64,000 bases of DNA from the NCBI GenBank assembly GCA_964405335.1, contig CAYONP010000016.1, positions 1 through 64,000 on the forward strand, read 5' to 3'. Source of the DNA: CAYONP01 sp964405335. Lineage in GTDB: Bacteria > Armatimonadota > UBA10988. This document shows, piece by piece, positions 50,917 through 59,525 of this stretch (its first letter is position 1; every line of letters begins with the position of its first letter). The position numbers and the translations under genes were made by a program. The notes beneath the pieces were generated by a model. The model was not told the origin of the DNA and searched no databases. It was given only the letters and a program-made list of their open reading frames with translations.

Positions 50917-53025
50917 ATGGCAGCTCAACTCTGGCTACAGGAAGAGCGCACAGTGCTCGACGAGCCGGGCGGTGGTCTCGTCTGGGACTTCGGCCCGCTC
51001 GCCGCCGAAGACACGCTGGCCGCCCTGCGGCGCGGTGAGATCGCCGCCAGCGGCGCGGTCTTCGAACCGGTCGGCGGGCAGTTCATGGGCGTGCCGTCGG
51101 CCGAGCTGGCCGACTGCGGGCTTGACGGCTGGTTGCCCGACGTGCCGGACGACTGGCTCGAGGTCTATCCGTTCGTCAGGACCGACGGATACAGTATGGC
51201 GCTGCACCATACGACAACCGCCACGTGGAGCCTGCGCGAACAGGGCGCCGCGGCGTGGGGCGAGCCGCGCATCGTTTCGTTCATTACCTATGAATCGGGC
51301 GACGGCGGCACCGGCGACGAGCTGACCATCGAGTTCGGCGGAGTGTGGCGGCTGAGCCTGCTCGCCGGTGGCTCGGCGGCGTTGAGCGAGTCGACACTTG
51401 CTGCCGAGGGAACCGACTACACGCCGCGCGGCGAGTTTCGCTGGCGTACCGCCGGTCGTTTCACCGGCGCCGGCGGGTCGGTTCACAGCCTCTGGATCTA
51501 TGAGGTCGGTCCGAAACTCGTCATCCGCAACGCGGCAGAGCCGGCTGGGCTGGCCCTGTTCGATCCCGGCGCGCAGCACGACCCGCTGAGCCCCGTCACT
51601 TCGCCCTACCCACATGCGCTGCGGCCGGGGCCGTGGCGCATCGCCGGCAGCGGGCGAATCACCATCGCCGTGGCGCGGCAGCGGTTTCTGCCGGGCATCA
51701 GCCGCGTTGAGCAGCCCGCGCCGACGGCCCTCGGGCTGGGCGGCTCGACGCAGCCGGTGACGGTGACCTTGGCCGGTCTGTCCAGCGGCGTCGGCAGCGA
51801 ACCGGCAGTCAGCGTCCGCGACGAGTTCGGCGCGCTCTGGCCGACCGCCGGCGGGCCGTTCGGCACGCCGCGCCACGCGGCGCGCTGGTCGGTCACCTGG
51901 ACGACAGGTGCCGAGCAGAGCTACTTCCTATGCGGCTTGTCGTTGCGCGTTCCACGCACCACGCGCGGCGACGGCAACACGGGGACCGAGGTCCTGGCGC
52001 TCGACCAGGTGGCCGACCGCGAGGTGTCGTCTGTGCGTGACGGGGACCTCACCCGCGAGCGCTTCACCGCTCGGCTACTCGACCCATCGGGCAGCCTGGC
52101 CGGCTATGTCCAGCCGAACATGAGCGTGCGCTACCAGGTCGGCGCCGAGACGCTGTTCCGCGGCCTGACCGACGCCGCCGAGTGGCACGCCGCGCATCAC
52201 GGCAGCACGCCGCTGGGCCTGCTCACGCTCCGCGCGCAGGGGCTGTGGAAGCGCTTTCGCAAGGCCCGCTGGCCCGGCGGCGAAGCATTCGACGGCCGCC
52301 TGCTGACCGAGGTCATGGCCGAGCTCCTGGCCGCCACCGGGCTCGGTGAGGCGGATAGCGACTTGCCCGCCTGGGACTACCGTTTCCCGCCGCCGCCCGA
52401 CGGCGCGGCGCCGGCGCTGGTTTATCGCCCCGGCGTGACCATCGACCGCATTCTCGAGGAGCTGCGCGAGCGCTTCTTCGGCGCCGTCCTGACCTGCTAC
52501 TTCCGGCTCTCCGACGGCAAGTTCGTGCTCGAACCGATCGCCGGCGGCGAGAGCGCGGCCACCTTCTACACGTGCGATACCGATGCCGGCGGCAGCGGAC
52601 GAGTGATCCTCGCCGGCAGCTATCGTGAGCGGCTCGACGAGAGCCGCCTGGCCAACGTGGTTACCGTGGTCGGTGCCGGATTCGACGGCCGGCCGATCGT
52701 CGCGCGCGCGGTCGACTGGGCCAGCCTGCGCGACCCGGAAGCCGTCAACTACGTCGGCGAGCCGTGGCCGCTGGAGGTCATCGACCAAGGCCTGCGCAGC
52801 AGCGCCGCAGTTGCCTACGTCTGTCATCATCTCTTTGCGCGCCACCGGTTCGCCCCCGTCTACGCCGAGTGGCGGAGCGTGCTGCTTGGCCTCTCGCCGG
52901 GTCAGTTGGTGACCATCTCGGACATCGCCGGCAGCAGCCTGTGGCGCCTCGAAGGCGTCTCCGCCGTCGCCGGCGGCAGCGATCCAGTCGGCTCGGCAAG
53001 CTACTTGGCGGAGCGCTTGGCATGA
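50917..53025 (+). CDS. Phage tail/baseplate protein
   Basis: A 702-residue protein with a repetitive beta-rich N-half and a C-half containing LDEVTVVGAGFDGRPIVARAVDW-like hub features (NVVTVVGAGFDGRPIVARAVDWASLRDP in part) and RSVLLGLSPGQLVTISDIAGSSLWRLEGVSAVAGG, typical of tail-hub or distal-tail proteins. It probably forms the tail tip. Contains palindrome copy 6 near 52820. The next gene overlaps its stop by ATGA. Confidence 0.65.
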   Translation: MAAQLWLQEERTVLDEPGGGLVWDFGPLAAEDTLAALRRGEIAASGAVFEPVGGQFMGVPSAELADCGLDGWLPDVPDDWLEVYPFVRTDGYSMALHHTTTATWSLREQGAAAWGEPRIVSFITYESGDGGTGDELTIEFGGVWRLSLLAGGSAALSESTLAAEGTDYTPRGEFRWRTAGRFTGAGGSVHSLWIYEVGPKLVIRNAAEPAGLALFDPGAQHDPLSPVTSPYPHALRPGPWRIAGSGRITIAVARQRFLPGISRVEQPAPTALGLGGSTQPVTVTLAGLSSGVGSEPAVSVRDEFGALWPTAGGPFGTPRHAARWSVTWTTGAEQSYFLCGLSLRVPRTTRGDGNTGTEVLALDQVADREVSSVRDGDLTRERFTARLLDPSGSLAGYVQPNMSVRYQVGAETLFRGLTDAAEWHAAHHGSTPLGLLTLRAQGLWKRFRKARWPGGEAFDGRLLTEVMAELLAATGLGEADSDLPAWDYRFPPPPDGAAPALVYRPGVTIDRILEELRERFFGAVLTCYFRLSDGKFVLEPIAGGESAATFYTCDTDAGGSGRVILAGSYRERLDESRLANVVTVVGAGFDGRPIVARAVDWASLRDPEAVNYVGEPWPLEVIDQGLRSSAAVAYVCHHLFARHRFAPVYAEWRSVLLGLSPGQLVTISDIAGSSLWRLEGVSAVAGGSDPVGSASYLAERLA
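52820..52832. repeat. Dispersed palindrome copy 6 (half-site)
   Basis: TCTGTCATCATC: right half of the motif (GTCATCA) intact; the left half is lost. Confidence 0.45.
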
Positions 53026-54488
53026 ACGGCTGGCAGTTTGTGGCGACCATGCGCGCTCACGTCGGCGACTGGCTCGGCCTGCAGCTCGAGGACGCTATGG
53101 TCGGCTTCTACATTTCCGCGACAAATGTCGCGGAATTGATCTGGAATGTGGACAGCAGTCCAACCGGCGGGGGCGAGCCCGTCGCCGCGGTGACGGGCGG
53201 AACGCTGGATATCGAGGTCCGGCTCGATTGTGATCGGCCGGCGGCCACGCCCGCGGCGACGCTCGACTACTTCATCGGCGGTGTCAAGGTCGGCACGCGC
53301 GTGGTCGGCTTGACCGCGACGGCCGGCGGGTTCAGTTTCGACTACCCAGCCTTCTGGCCCGGCAGCCTGGGCAGCAGTAGCAGACGGCTGGGTGCCTGTG
53401 CGCGCTTCTACCGCACCGCCGGCGCGGCCTGCGGAGGTCTCGCCATGTCAGGCTGGGACAACGACTCGGCCGCGGCGATCGGCACCTGGCCCGAGACCGG
53501 CGGCGGCACCGACTATGGCCTGTACTTCGCCATCAGGCCACCGACCGGCCCGCCGCCGGCGCGGCACCCGAGCGGCGTCGAACTGATCGCGCGCCTGAGC
53601 CAGAGCGGCACCTCGAGCAGTCCCATCGCGCCGGTGGCCGGTCTGTTCCGGCGCCACCGGCCGACCGAGCCGTGGCTGCCGGTGCTCGCGCTGCCCGGCT
53701 GGCAGCAGACGACCATCGGCGGTGCGCGCTATTCGGCGACCTGGCTCCATTATGCCGGCGGGCACGCGGTGCACCTGCTCTCACTGCTCAGCCACGATCT
53801 TGGGGCGAGCTTCAGCGGTGCTCTGCCCACCTGGCTCGACCAGTACTACGGACCGGCGTTGCTGGCCGGCGACGAGACCGATCCGGTCGGCGACAACCTC
53901 CCGCTCAGCGGTCTGCACGCCGGCGGGGCCGATCGGATCGGCCTGGCCGTGGTGCCGCACCAGCGCGATGGCCTCGAGCAGATCTATGCCGTCGCCGGCC
54001 TGCCGCGCAGCCCGAAACCCAAGTATGTGGTGGCCGACTCGTTGCGCACCGGCAATGATGACGGATGTCGACATTATCCGTTCGTCGCGCGTCGTTCAGA
54101 CGGCCGGTTCGTCGTCGGTGCCTTGCTCGACGGGCAGTACCGTTCGTGGACCAGCCTCGACAGCGCGGGCCGTGCGTGGGCCGAGGATGAGGCGCAATCA
54201 CTCGGCGCGGAGGCGCACCTGGTGGCGCCCTGCTTCTGCGCGGCCCGCTCGGGGCTGCAGGGCTTGCTCGGCTACCACCCCGGCGACGCTCTGTTTCGCC
54301 TCTTCCAGCGGCGCGGGTTCGACCAGCCGTGGTCCGAGCCGGTGACGGTGGCCGCCGCCAGCGTGGCCGCCGCGCCGTACCTCACAGCGCGCCGCGACGG
54401 CGGCTTCGAGGCCGGCTGGTACGTCGCCGGGCAGTGGCATCGCTACCTTGCCGAGGACCTGCTGAACTGGACGGAGGTCAGCCCGTGA
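53022..54488 (+). CDS. Phage tail protein
   Basis: A 488-residue beta-rich protein starting in an ATGA overlap with the previous gene. No conserved motif was recognised. Large size, Gly/Ala-rich composition and position fit a tail or tail-fibre component. Contains a 22-base palindrome at 53114-53135 and palindrome copy 7 (read as NDDGCRHYPF). Confidence 0.6.
   Translation: MNGWQFVATMRAHVGDWLGLQLEDAMVGFYISATNVAELIWNVDSSPTGGGEPVAAVTGGTLDIEVRLDCDRPAATPAATLDYFIGGVKVGTRVVGLTATAGGFSFDYPAFWPGSLGSSSRRLGACARFYRTAGAACGGLAMSGWDNDSAAAIGTWPETGGGTDYGLYFAIRPPTGPPPARHPSGVELIARLSQSGTSSSPIAPVAGLFRRHRPTEPWLPVLALPGWQQTTIGGARYSATWLHYAGGHAVHLLSLLSHDLGASFSGALPTWLDQYYGPALLAGDETDPVGDNLPLSGLHAGGADRIGLAVVPHQRDGLEQIYAVAGLPRSPKPKYVVADSLRTGNDDGCRHYPFVARRSDGRFVVGALLDGQYRSWTSLDSAGRAWAEDEAQSLGAEAHLVAPCFCAARSGLQGLLGYHPGDALFRLFQRRGFDQPWSEPVTVAAASVAAAPYLTARRDGGFEAGWYVAGQWHRYLAEDLLNWTEVSP
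53114..53135. repeat. 22-bp perfect palindrome related to the dispersed motif
   Basis: TTCCGCGACA and TGTCGCGGAA flank an AA centre; the inner part GAC-AAAT-GTC follows the GAC-N4-GTC plan of the dispersed motif, but the outer arms differ. Confidence 0.7.
54056..54073. repeat. Dispersed palindrome copy 7
   Basis: TGATGAC-GGAT-GTCGACA: left arm perfect, right arm with two changes; AAT-ATT context extends the symmetry. Confidence 0.65.
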
Positions 54489-54742
54489 AGCCGCCTGACC
54501 CGCTCGACCGGCGCCGCGCCATCGACGCCCTGCGCCGCTTGGTGAGCGAGCGCGGACCCGAGGCCGGCCGCCGCATCGACCACCTCAAGCAGCGCGCCAG
54601 CGACGACCTGGCTGCCGTCTGGGCCGGCGGCGCGGCGCCGTTCGCGCACGTCGTCGAACTCACCCGCGCCGACGGCAACGCAACGCTGCTGCTGCATCTG
54701 ATCGGCCTCAGCGCCGTCGACGGCGCCGACGTGGTGGAGTGA
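54485..54742 (+). CDS. Small phage protein
   Basis: An 85-residue protein with an Arg-rich helical start and a Val/Leu-rich end. GTGA overlap with the previous stop. No family recognised. Confidence 0.55.
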   Translation: MKPPDPLDRRRAIDALRRLVSERGPEAGRRIDHLKQRASDDLAAVWAGGAAPFAHVVELTRADGNATLLLHLIGLSAVDGADVVE

Positions 54743-54745
54743 CCC

Positions 54746-55582
54746 ATGGCCCTCGGACAGCGTATCGGTCTCACCTCGCTCGCCGCCAGCGGCGACATCC
54801 TGGCCGCCGGCGACTGAAACCAGGCCACCGGCCTGCTGGCCGCCCTGCGCACCGTGACGGCGGTACTACTCGGCGGGGAAGGCATCTACCTCGGCTTCGC
54901 TGATTCGCCGACAGATGTCGTCATTTCGTCGGGAAGCTCGCCGCTGGTGCTCGCCGTGGCCGACGACAGCGGCTACGTGCACTGGTTCTACCTCACCTCC
55001 GACGCGGCGATCACGTTCGTCGCAACCGACGGCGAGATGGCGCTCTACGCGGTGATCGATCAGCAGGCCGGTGTCTCGCCCGCGGCGGCCGTTGGCGGAG
55101 CGGCGGCAGTGCGGTTCATCGCCGACACCGTCGCACCGCCGCACAGCTTGCTGCTGGGTAGCGGCGAGGTGGTCGACAGCACGTTCACCAGTTGGGCCGA
55201 GGCGGCCGGTGCGCGGGTGGTCGGCGGGCCGCTGGCGGTGCGCTCGCTGGCCGATGCCGACGGCGACACCCGCGTGGAGGTCGAGGCGAGCGCCGATGAC
55301 GACGTGGTGCGGCTGATCACCGCCGGGGTCGAGCGCGTGGTGCTAGACGCGACGCGGTTGGAGCTTGACGCCGGGCTGGAGGTCGCTGGTGACGTGACGC
55401 TGGGGGCGACCAGCAGTCACGAGATTACCTGCGCCGGTCGCCTGCTGCTGCGCTCGGTCGATGACGCCGGCATGGCCGCGACCGCCGGCACGCAGCGCGA
55501 GCTGGTCTACAACGCCGACGACGACAAGGTCTATGTCTGCACGGCCACGGGCGATCCGGCAAACTGGTCGGCGCTTCACTGA
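54746..55582 (+). pseudogene. Phage tail-type gene with in-frame TGA at codon 24
   Basis: ATG at 54746 has GGAG six bases upstream. The frame reads MALGQRIGLTSLAASGDILAAGD, then TGA (54815-54817), then NQATGLLAALRTVTAVLLGGEG and on to 55582 without further stops. The context GD-stop-NQATGLL fits an original Trp codon (TGG to TGA). Downstream of it are about 255 residues of protein-like, beta-rich sequence. Re-initiation from GTG at 54854 is possible. Contains palindrome copy 8 (read as PTDVVIS). Confidence 0.6.
54906..54923. repeat. Dispersed palindrome copy 8 (degenerate)
   Basis: CGCCGAC-AGAT-GTCGTCA: core GAC-AGAT-GTC intact, left arm weak. Confidence 0.45.
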
Positions 55583-55627
55583 TTCCCGCTCGATCAGCCG
55601 CCTCCCGGCGGCGGCGGGAGGTGCTCT

Positions 55628-55930
55628 GTGTTGGACTGGCAGACGGTGGTCACCGTCCTCTCCGAGTCGAGTCCGCAGGCGGTCATGACCGCGGCCGTGC
55701 TGTGGGCCTTCGTGGTCATGTTCCGCAAGTTCGTCATCGGCGATCCGAGGTGGTCCGAGAAGCCGGCCGCCGAGCGGCTGCGCGAGGTCAACGACGGCGG
55801 GCCACAGCCGACTTTGAGCGAGCTGCTGGCGCGCCTGCTGCGGCTCGACGAGAAGATCGACGGCATCGCCCAGCGGGTCGAGCGGCTCGAGCGCTGGCTC
55901 GAGACCGGCGCGGTGGAGGGTGGGGCATGA
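55628..55930 (+). CDS. Holin-like small membrane protein
   Basis: A 100-residue protein with one N-terminal transmembrane helix (VMTAAVLWAFVVMFRKFVI) and a C-terminal coiled-coil-like helix (DEKIDGIAQRVERLERWLE). This resembles XhlA-type or class III holins; it directly precedes the endolysin gene (ATGA overlap). GTG start with GGAGG upstream. Confidence 0.6.
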   Translation: MLDWQTVVTVLSESSPQAVMTAAVLWAFVVMFRKFVIGDPRWSEKPAAERLREVNDGGPQPTLSELLARLLRLDEKIDGIAQRVERLERWLETGAVEGGA

Positions 55931-56673
55931 GCTACCGCCAGCCGCTCAGTCAGACCGCTCAGCAGCGCATCTTCGGCGCGCCGTGCGACACCTCGCGCCA
56001 GGTCGCCGCGACGCTGCCCATCCTCGGCCGGGTCGCCGTGCACCGCCTGGTCGCGCCGCAGCTCGAGCGGATCCTCGCCGCGATCGAGCGCGACGGTCTG
56101 GCCAGCCACCTCTGGCGGGCCGACCTCGGCGGTGTCTACAGTTGTCGACAAATGCGTACGGGCGGCGGATACTCGAAGCACGCCTGGGCGACGGCGATCG
56201 ATCTCAACGTCCACGAGCAGCCGCGCGGCACCCGCGGCGCGGCCATCAACCACGGCCTGCGCGGGGAGTTTCCGCACCTCAGGCGGCTGTTGCCGTATTT
56301 CGTGGCCGAGGGCTGGAGCGCCGGACTGCAGTGGCAGCGCGTGCCCGACCCGATGCATTTCGAGGCGACCAGCGGCGGCGGCACGGGGCTGCTCGCCGGC
56401 GGCACGCTGCGCGGGATCGATCCGGCGGAGCTGGCCCTGACCGACATTGACCTGGCCTATCTCCGCGGCTATCCCGACTGCGCCGCGATGTTTGTGCCGC
56501 AGCTCTCGCGGCGATGGGAGCTGCCGGGCGGTGCGCAAGTGCCGTACCGCCTGGACGAGGGCCGCGCCGTGGTGCTGGTGGCCGATGTCGCCCGCAGCCT
56601 GGGCTGGTCGGTCGACACGGCCGACTGGCCGCAGATCCGTTCGCGACGCCGGGAGGCGACCCATGAACCCTGA
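55927..56673 (+). CDS. M15-family peptidase endolysin
   Basis: A 248-residue lysin with a D-Ala-D-Ala carboxypeptidase/VanY-like M15 domain: SKHAWATAIDLN (83-94, zinc His85, Asp92) and DPMHFEA (His144). It cleaves peptide crosslinks in peptidoglycan to release particles. The C-terminal part (about 160-248) may bind cell wall. An imperfect TTGTCGACAA palindrome lies inside it at 56142-56151. Confidence 0.82.
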   Translation: MSYRQPLSQTAQQRIFGAPCDTSRQVAATLPILGRVAVHRLVAPQLERILAAIERDGLASHLWRADLGGVYSCRQMRTGGGYSKHAWATAIDLNVHEQPRGTRGAAINHGLRGEFPHLRRLLPYFVAEGWSAGLQWQRVPDPMHFEATSGGGTGLLAGGTLRGIDPAELALTDIDLAYLRGYPDCAAMFVPQLSRRWELPGGAQVPYRLDEGRAVVLVADVARSLGWSVDTADWPQIRSRRREATHEP

Positions 56674-57172
56674 CCTCATCCTCGCCGCCGAGCTGGCCGG
56701 CGCGGCCTACCAGGGCCTGTCTCACGAGGCCGCGGCCGAGCGGCTCAACGCCGCTGTCGACGGCACTCGCGGCCCGCTCGACCTGGACTGGCTCGACAGC
56801 CTGTTCATCCGCGCCGGGCTCTGGCGGACGGTCGACGCGGCCGCCGCGGGCAGCCTCCCGGCGCCCGTCTGGGACGGCGGCGGCGTGCAGCCAAGCGGTT
56901 CGGTCACGGCCGAACAGGCCGCCACCGCCATCGCCGCGGCGCGGCAGCTCGGCGAGCTGATTCGATCGCCGCGGGTCCACCGCTGGCTCGACACCAGCCT
57001 GCCCGAGGTCGCCGTCGGCCTGGCCGCTCTGACCGCCGCCGGCGTCATTCCCGCGCCGGTGGCCGCGGTGATGCTCGATGCGGCGCGGGTCTCGCGGGCG
57101 ACCCAGCTCGGCCTGGGCGAAATCACGACATCCGTCATCAGCCGAGTGCGACGACTGTCGGCAGGAGGTTGA
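56663..57172 (+). CDS. Small phage protein, unknown
   Basis: A 169-residue Ala-rich helical protein with no recognised family. GGGAGG precedes the ATG. Contains palindrome copy 9 (read as ITTSVIS). Confidence 0.55.
   Translation: MNPDLILAAELAGAAYQGLSHEAAAERLNAAVDGTRGPLDLDWLDSLFIRAGLWRTVDAAAAGSLPAPVWDGGGVQPSGSVTAEQAATAIAAARQLGELIRSPRVHRWLDTSLPEVAVGLAALTAAGVIPAPVAAVMLDAARVSRATQLGLGEITTSVISRVRRLSAGG
57123..57140. repeat. Dispersed palindrome copy 9
   Basis: TCACGAC-ATCC-GTCATCA: right arm perfect, left arm two changes. Confidence 0.65.
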
Positions 57173-57173
57173 G

Positions 57174-57563
57174 ATGGCTCAATACTACGACTGGGATGCA
57201 GGCTGGACGGTGCTGGTCAACGGTCAGGCGATCAGCAGCGGCGGCGACCACACCTCCGGCGCGGTCGAGCTCGACCAGAAGGCGGCGGCCGAGGTCAGCA
57301 TCGAGGCCGACTACGCCGCCGGCAGCCCGACCGAGGGCCTGCGCGTCTACCTGCTGCGCGAGCTGGACGGAACCAACTACGAGACCGAGGCGGACGAGCC
57401 GTGGGGCTTCATGCTGCCTCACTCGGGCGGCGTCGAGCGGCGCCGCACGATCTCGGTCGATGCCGCGCAGTGCGGCCGGTTCAAGCTGCTCTGCACCAAC
57501 GACAGCGGGGTCGGCATCACCGTCACCGTGCGGTATCGCACCGCCGTGATCGCGAGCGGCTGA
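57174..57563 (+). CDS. Phage structural protein (beta-rich)
   Basis: A 129-residue beta-sandwich-like protein (TVLVNGQAISSGGDHTSGAVELDQ, GLRVYLLRELDGTNYE). AGGAGG before the ATG. Probably a tail or decoration protein; no family recognised. Confidence 0.55.
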   Translation: MAQYYDWDAGWTVLVNGQAISSGGDHTSGAVELDQKAAAEVSIEADYAAGSPTEGLRVYLLRELDGTNYETEADEPWGFMLPHSGGVERRRTISVDAAQCGRFKLLCTNDSGVGITVTVRYRTAVIASG

Positions 57564-58723
57564 TGGCCCGCGGCACAAGCCTGGTGCGACCGGTCGAGCC
57601 CCGGCTCGATGCCGCGCTGCCGCTCGCGCGCGGACTGCTCTGGCACCACCTCGGCGGCGGCCGCCTGGTCGGCGATCTCGCCGGCCGGCGCGCCGGCAGC
57701 CCGGTCGGCGCTGACCGCACGGTGACGCAGAGCGGGCCGGCGACGCGGATCGACGCCAACGGCGAGTATGTCGCCTGGTCCAGCGCGCACGGCGGCCCGC
57801 CGCTGACCCTGGCGCTGCTGGGCACGGTCACCGCCGTCGGGCACGGTTCGGCCGGCATCGTCTGCCTGCGCAGCGCGAGTGGCATCTACGGCCTGGTCCA
57901 CCTCGGCGGCATCGGCGCGGTGCGGGCGATCTGGACCGCGAGCGACCTGTGCAGCCTGAGCAAGGTAGCCGGCCGGCGCTATCTCTATGTCGCACGGTTC
58001 GAGGCCGGCCGGGCCGACCTGACGCTCTGCTCGCGCGAGGCCGGCCTGCAGCGGTCGAGCTACACCGGCAGCCTGGGCGGCTGGAGCTGGACCGACTCGT
58101 GGCGGCTGGGCATCGACGCGCTCGGCGCGGTGCGCACCAGCCACGGCAGCTTCGAGGCCGACTGGGGCTGGAGCCGATGGCTCTCCGACGCCGAGATCCT
58201 CGCCTTGTGGTCCGATCCGTGGCAACTCGCCAGGCCGCGGCACGACATGCTTCGCCTGCTGGCCTCGGGGATGGTGACGTATGTCGGCAACGCGTCGCTG
58301 ACCGGCACGGGCACGGTCGTCGCCGCCGGCGCGGCCAGCCGATCGGCGGCTTCGGCGATGGCCGCGGTGGCGGCGCTCGACACGCTGCCGCGGCGGGTTC
58401 GCGCTCGTACCGCGGGCTGCTCCGCCGTGGCGCAGATGCTCGCGGCACCACGCCTGGTGCGGGCCGGCGGCGGCTCGTTCCAGCCGGCCGGCGGCCTCGC
58501 CGCGCGGCCGTCGTTGGTTCGCCGGGCGGTGATCGGCCTGGTTGCGTCGGGGATCGTCGGTGCGCTGGGCCGGCTCGCCGGCGCCGTCGGTGTGGCCCGG
58601 CTCCGTCTGTCGCATCGGCCGGCGACGGGCCTGCGGCTTGGCCTCGGCCCGGCCACTTCGGTGCGACTTGAGCATCATCCGGCCACGCTGCTGCGGCTCG
58701 GCTGCGAGCCGGTGGAGGAGTGA
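57563..58723 (+). CDS. Phage tail-fibre-like protein with LamG-like domain
   Basis: A 386-residue protein. The middle matches concanavalin/LamG-type tail proteins, with WGWSRWLSDAEILALWSDPWQLARP as the usual closing phrase. The last 130 residues are Ala/Arg-rich and low in complexity. ATG overlaps the previous stop (TGATG). Confidence 0.65.
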   Translation: MARGTSLVRPVEPRLDAALPLARGLLWHHLGGGRLVGDLAGRRAGSPVGADRTVTQSGPATRIDANGEYVAWSSAHGGPPLTLALLGTVTAVGHGSAGIVCLRSASGIYGLVHLGGIGAVRAIWTASDLCSLSKVAGRRYLYVARFEAGRADLTLCSREAGLQRSSYTGSLGGWSWTDSWRLGIDALGAVRTSHGSFEADWGWSRWLSDAEILALWSDPWQLARPRHDMLRLLASGMVTYVGNASLTGTGTVVAAGAASRSAASAMAAVAALDTLPRRVRARTAGCSAVAQMLAAPRLVRAGGGSFQPAGGLAARPSLVRRAVIGLVASGIVGALGRLAGAVGVARLRLSHRPATGLRLGLGPATSVRLEHHPATLLRLGCEPVEE

Positions 58724-58724
58724 T

Positions 58725-59024
58725 ATGAGCGGCTACGACGTCGGCGATCGGGTGCGCCTGACCGCCGACTTCACCGATCTCGACGAGCAGCCGGTCGACC
58801 CGGACACGGTGACCTGCATGGTCCGCGACCCGTCGGCGTCCGAGACGGCTTACACCTACGCCGGCGGGCAGGTCGCCCGCACCGGCGCCGGGGCTTACCG
58901 GCTCGAGGTCGACCTGGACCTGCCCGGCGTCTGGTGGATCCGCTGGCAGAGCAGCGGCGCCGGCCGCGCCGCCGAGGAGACCAGTCTGCTGGTCCGCGCG
59001 AGTCAGTTCACGGGAGGTGCCTGA
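58725..59024 (+). CDS. Phage tail accessory protein
   Basis: A 99-residue beta-rich protein (GDRVRLTADFTDLDEQPVDPDTVTCMVRDPSAS, WWIRWQSSG) resembling small Ig-like or tail-adaptor proteins. It lies between two fibre-type genes and overlaps the next start by TGATG. Confidence 0.6.
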   Translation: MSGYDVGDRVRLTADFTDLDEQPVDPDTVTCMVRDPSASETAYTYAGGQVARTGAGAYRLEVDLDLPGVWWIRWQSSGAGRAAEETSLLVRASQFTGGA

Positions 59025-59407
59025 TGGGCTCGATGACCGACGCGTTCGAAACGGCGCTGCTGAAGCATGTGGTGGACGAGGCGGCCTGGACGCCGCCGGA
59101 GACGATCCACGCGGCGTTGCTGACCGCGGTGACCGACGCCGAGGCGGGGACGGTGACCGAGTGCGCCGACGGCGGCTATGCCCGCCAGCCGGTGAGCTGG
59201 TCGGCGGTCGCCGGCGGCGCGACGGCCAACAGCGCGCTGCTGCAGTGGCCCGCGGCGGTGGCCGGCTACACCGTCGCCGGCGTGGCCCTGTACAGCGACG
59301 AGACGGCCGGCGAGCTGCTCTTTGTCGACGACATCACGCCGGTCGAACTGAACGCCGGCGATCGGTTCGAGATCGCCGTCGGCGACCTCGACCTGAGTTT
59401 CGACTGA
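59024..59407 (+). CDS. Phage tail-fibre-type protein
   Basis: A 127-residue protein of a common phage tail-fibre-like family: FETALLKHVVDEAAWTPPETIHAALL, GGYARQPVSWSAVAGG and LNAGDRFEIAVGDLDLSFD. It is the last gene of the phage cassette. Confidence 0.75.
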   Translation: MGSMTDAFETALLKHVVDEAAWTPPETIHAALLTAVTDAEAGTVTECADGGYARQPVSWSAVAGGATANSALLQWPAAVAGYTVAGVALYSDETAGELLFVDDITPVELNAGDRFEIAVGDLDLSFD

Positions 59408-59421
59408 GCCGCCGGCAGTGC

Positions 59422-59475
59422 GGGAGAGGGGGTGCCGTCGCGCGCCGAGGCCGCGGCCGATGGCGCCCCTCTCCC
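59422..59475 (+). terminator. Long hairpin at the end of the phage cassette
   Basis: GGGAGAGGGG (59422-59431) and its exact complement (59466-59475) form a 10-base stem; an inner GCCGTCG/CGATGGC pairing extends it. It sits 15 bases after the last phage stop. Confidence 0.5.
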
Positions 59476-59525
59476 AGCAGCCGCGCGCGTGCGCACGGGA
59501 GGCTGGCCATCGGCGCGAGTGGCGG

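Noticed and set aside
54746..55582. Use of a TGA-to-Trp genetic code by the phage
   Set aside because: Many other genes in the cassette end in TGA at the expected place, often coupled to the next start.
44917..57140. The palindromic copies considered as a CRISPR array
   Set aside because: They are not evenly spaced, are embedded in coding sequence and are 18 bases long; no cas gene is nearby.
58272..58289. A tenth copy of the palindrome (TGGTGAC-GTAT-GTCGGCA)
   Set aside because: Only the GAC-N4-GTC core matches, which is expected by chance several times in this much high-GC sequence.
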